64,000 nt of DNA from Jiangella ureilytica (GTDB taxonomy: Bacteria; Actinomycetota; Actinomycetes; Jiangellales; Jiangellaceae): NCBI RefSeq assembly GCF_004348545.1, contig NZ_SMKL01000019.1, positions 26,087 to 90,086 of the forward strand. The letters run 5' to 3'. Below, piece after piece: positions 63,581 to 64,000 of the stretch. A program made the position numbers and the translations under genes. Numbering within the stretch: position 1 is the first letter of the stretch; every line of letters starts with the position of its first letter. The notes beneath the pieces were generated by a model. The model saw only the letters and a list, made by a program, of their open reading frames with translations, ran no database searches and was not told where the DNA came from.

Positions 63581-64000
63581 TCACACGCTAGCGGGTTCGT
63601 ACCGCCTCATCTGCTGGGTGGAGCGCAGGAGTTCGCGGAGGTTCCAGAGGTCGCCGTGGAGCGCGCCGTGGGCGCGGGCCTGGACGAGGACGTTGCCGAG
63701 CGCGGTCGCCTCGACCGGGCCCGCGAGCACCGGCAGTCCGCAGGCGCTCGCCGTCAGCCGGCAGAGCAGGTCGTTGCGGGCGCCGCCGCCGACGAGGTGG
63801 ACGACGTCGACGGTGCGGCCGGAGAGCTCGGCGGCCTGGTGGACGGTGCGGGCGTAGGCGGCGGCGAGGCTGTCGAGGATGCAGCGGACCAGCCCTGGGC
63901 GGGTGTCCGGGACGGGCTGGTCGGCGCGGCGCAGGGTGTCGGCGATGCGGGCGGGCATGTCGCCGGGTGGGAGGAAGGCGGGGTCGTCGGGGTCGAAGAC
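63581..64000 (-). CDS. FGGY-family carbohydrate kinase, rhamnulokinase-type (partial, 3' end)
   Basis: The frame is open from the window edge for about 139 residues. It shows VDVVHLVGGGARNDLLCRL, the FGGY C-terminal ATP-binding GGGARN motif, then GLPVLAGPVEATALGN, and an upstream FDPDDPAFLPPGDMPARI stretch typical of rhamnulokinases. The kinase would phosphorylate rhamnulose or a related ketose. It heads a minus-strand run with the DUF385-type gene and the serine hydrolase. The N-terminal half is outside the window. Confidence 0.87.
   Translation of the reverse strand, partial: VFDPDDPAFLPPGDMPARIADTLRRADQPVPDTRPGLVRCILDSLAAAYARTVHQAAELSGRTVDVVHLVGGGARNDLLCRLTASACGLPVLAGPVEATALGNVLVQARAHGALHGDLWNLRELLRSTQQMRRYEPASV

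Overview
The window is very GC-rich (high-GC Actinomycetota style: GTG starts are common, genes overlap by ATGA/GTGA, and strong G/C at third codon positions opens long spurious frames opposite real genes). Gene content agrees: a mycothiol-dependent-type enzyme, F420-type oxidoreductases, the FtsH-FolE-TilS-Hpt-DacB block, an NnaR-type HemD/DNA-binding fusion and a 'GPGG' small membrane protein. A member of an order such as Jiangellales or Propionibacteriales is plausible, but the sequence alone does not fix the genus. No rRNA, tRNA, CRISPR array, IS element or phage gene was seen.

Layout. 1-7 kb: small hypotheticals, a two-component system, a GNAT enzyme with a Tat/lipobox M15-like peptidase, an alpha/beta hydrolase divergent from a CGNR zinc-finger protein, a VOC protein and gluconokinase. 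7-11 kb: a class A penicillin-binding protein with an acidic repeat tail, tail-to-tail with an FprA-type reductase. 11-21.7 kb: a complete assimilatory nitrate-to-ammonium block: NarK-type transporter, nitrate reductase (catalytic and electron-transfer subunits), NirB, NirD, the NnaR-type regulator, CobA and a CbiX-type chelatase. Its last seven genes overlap at every junction, and it ends at a 22-bp stem. 21.7-26 kb: a minus-strand run of a membrane-anchored subtilase, a putative toxin-like protein and an overlapping immunity-like gene. 26-29 kb: ornithine aminotransferase and a DDAH-like hydrolase, divergent from an Lrp regulator. 29-38 kb: NlpC/P60 hydrolase, pyrophosphatase, dacB, a zinc metalloprotease, tilS, hpt, ftsH, folE. 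38-41.6 kb: an F420-type oxidoreductase, VOC/ribbon-helix-helix pair, SfLAP-type membrane protein and TetR. 41.7-52.4 kb: purB, then a 1483-residue secreted subtilase divergent from a winged-helix regulator, then purS-purQ-purL. 52.4-58.3 kb: a VOC-ArsR-MFS operon divergent from a TetR gene over two operator-like palindromes, a FitAB-like toxin-antitoxin pair, a COG4637-like ATPase and a DinB/MPI-type enzyme. 58.3-64 kb: ECF sigma and anti-sigma factors, a sodium:solute symporter with a small membrane partner, a serine hydrolase, a frameshifted DUF385-type gene and the 3' end of a rhamnulokinase-type gene.

The points most worth a second look are: (1) a palindromic repeat inserted in frame inside tilS, with a related copy about 5.5 kb away in an intergenic region; (2) the subtilase/toxin-like/immunity-like cassette; (3) a shared palindromic motif before both nitrate transcription units; (4) a penicillin-binding protein with four 14-residue acidic repeats and a second hydrophobic segment at its C-terminus; (5) a single-base frameshift in a DUF385-type reductase.
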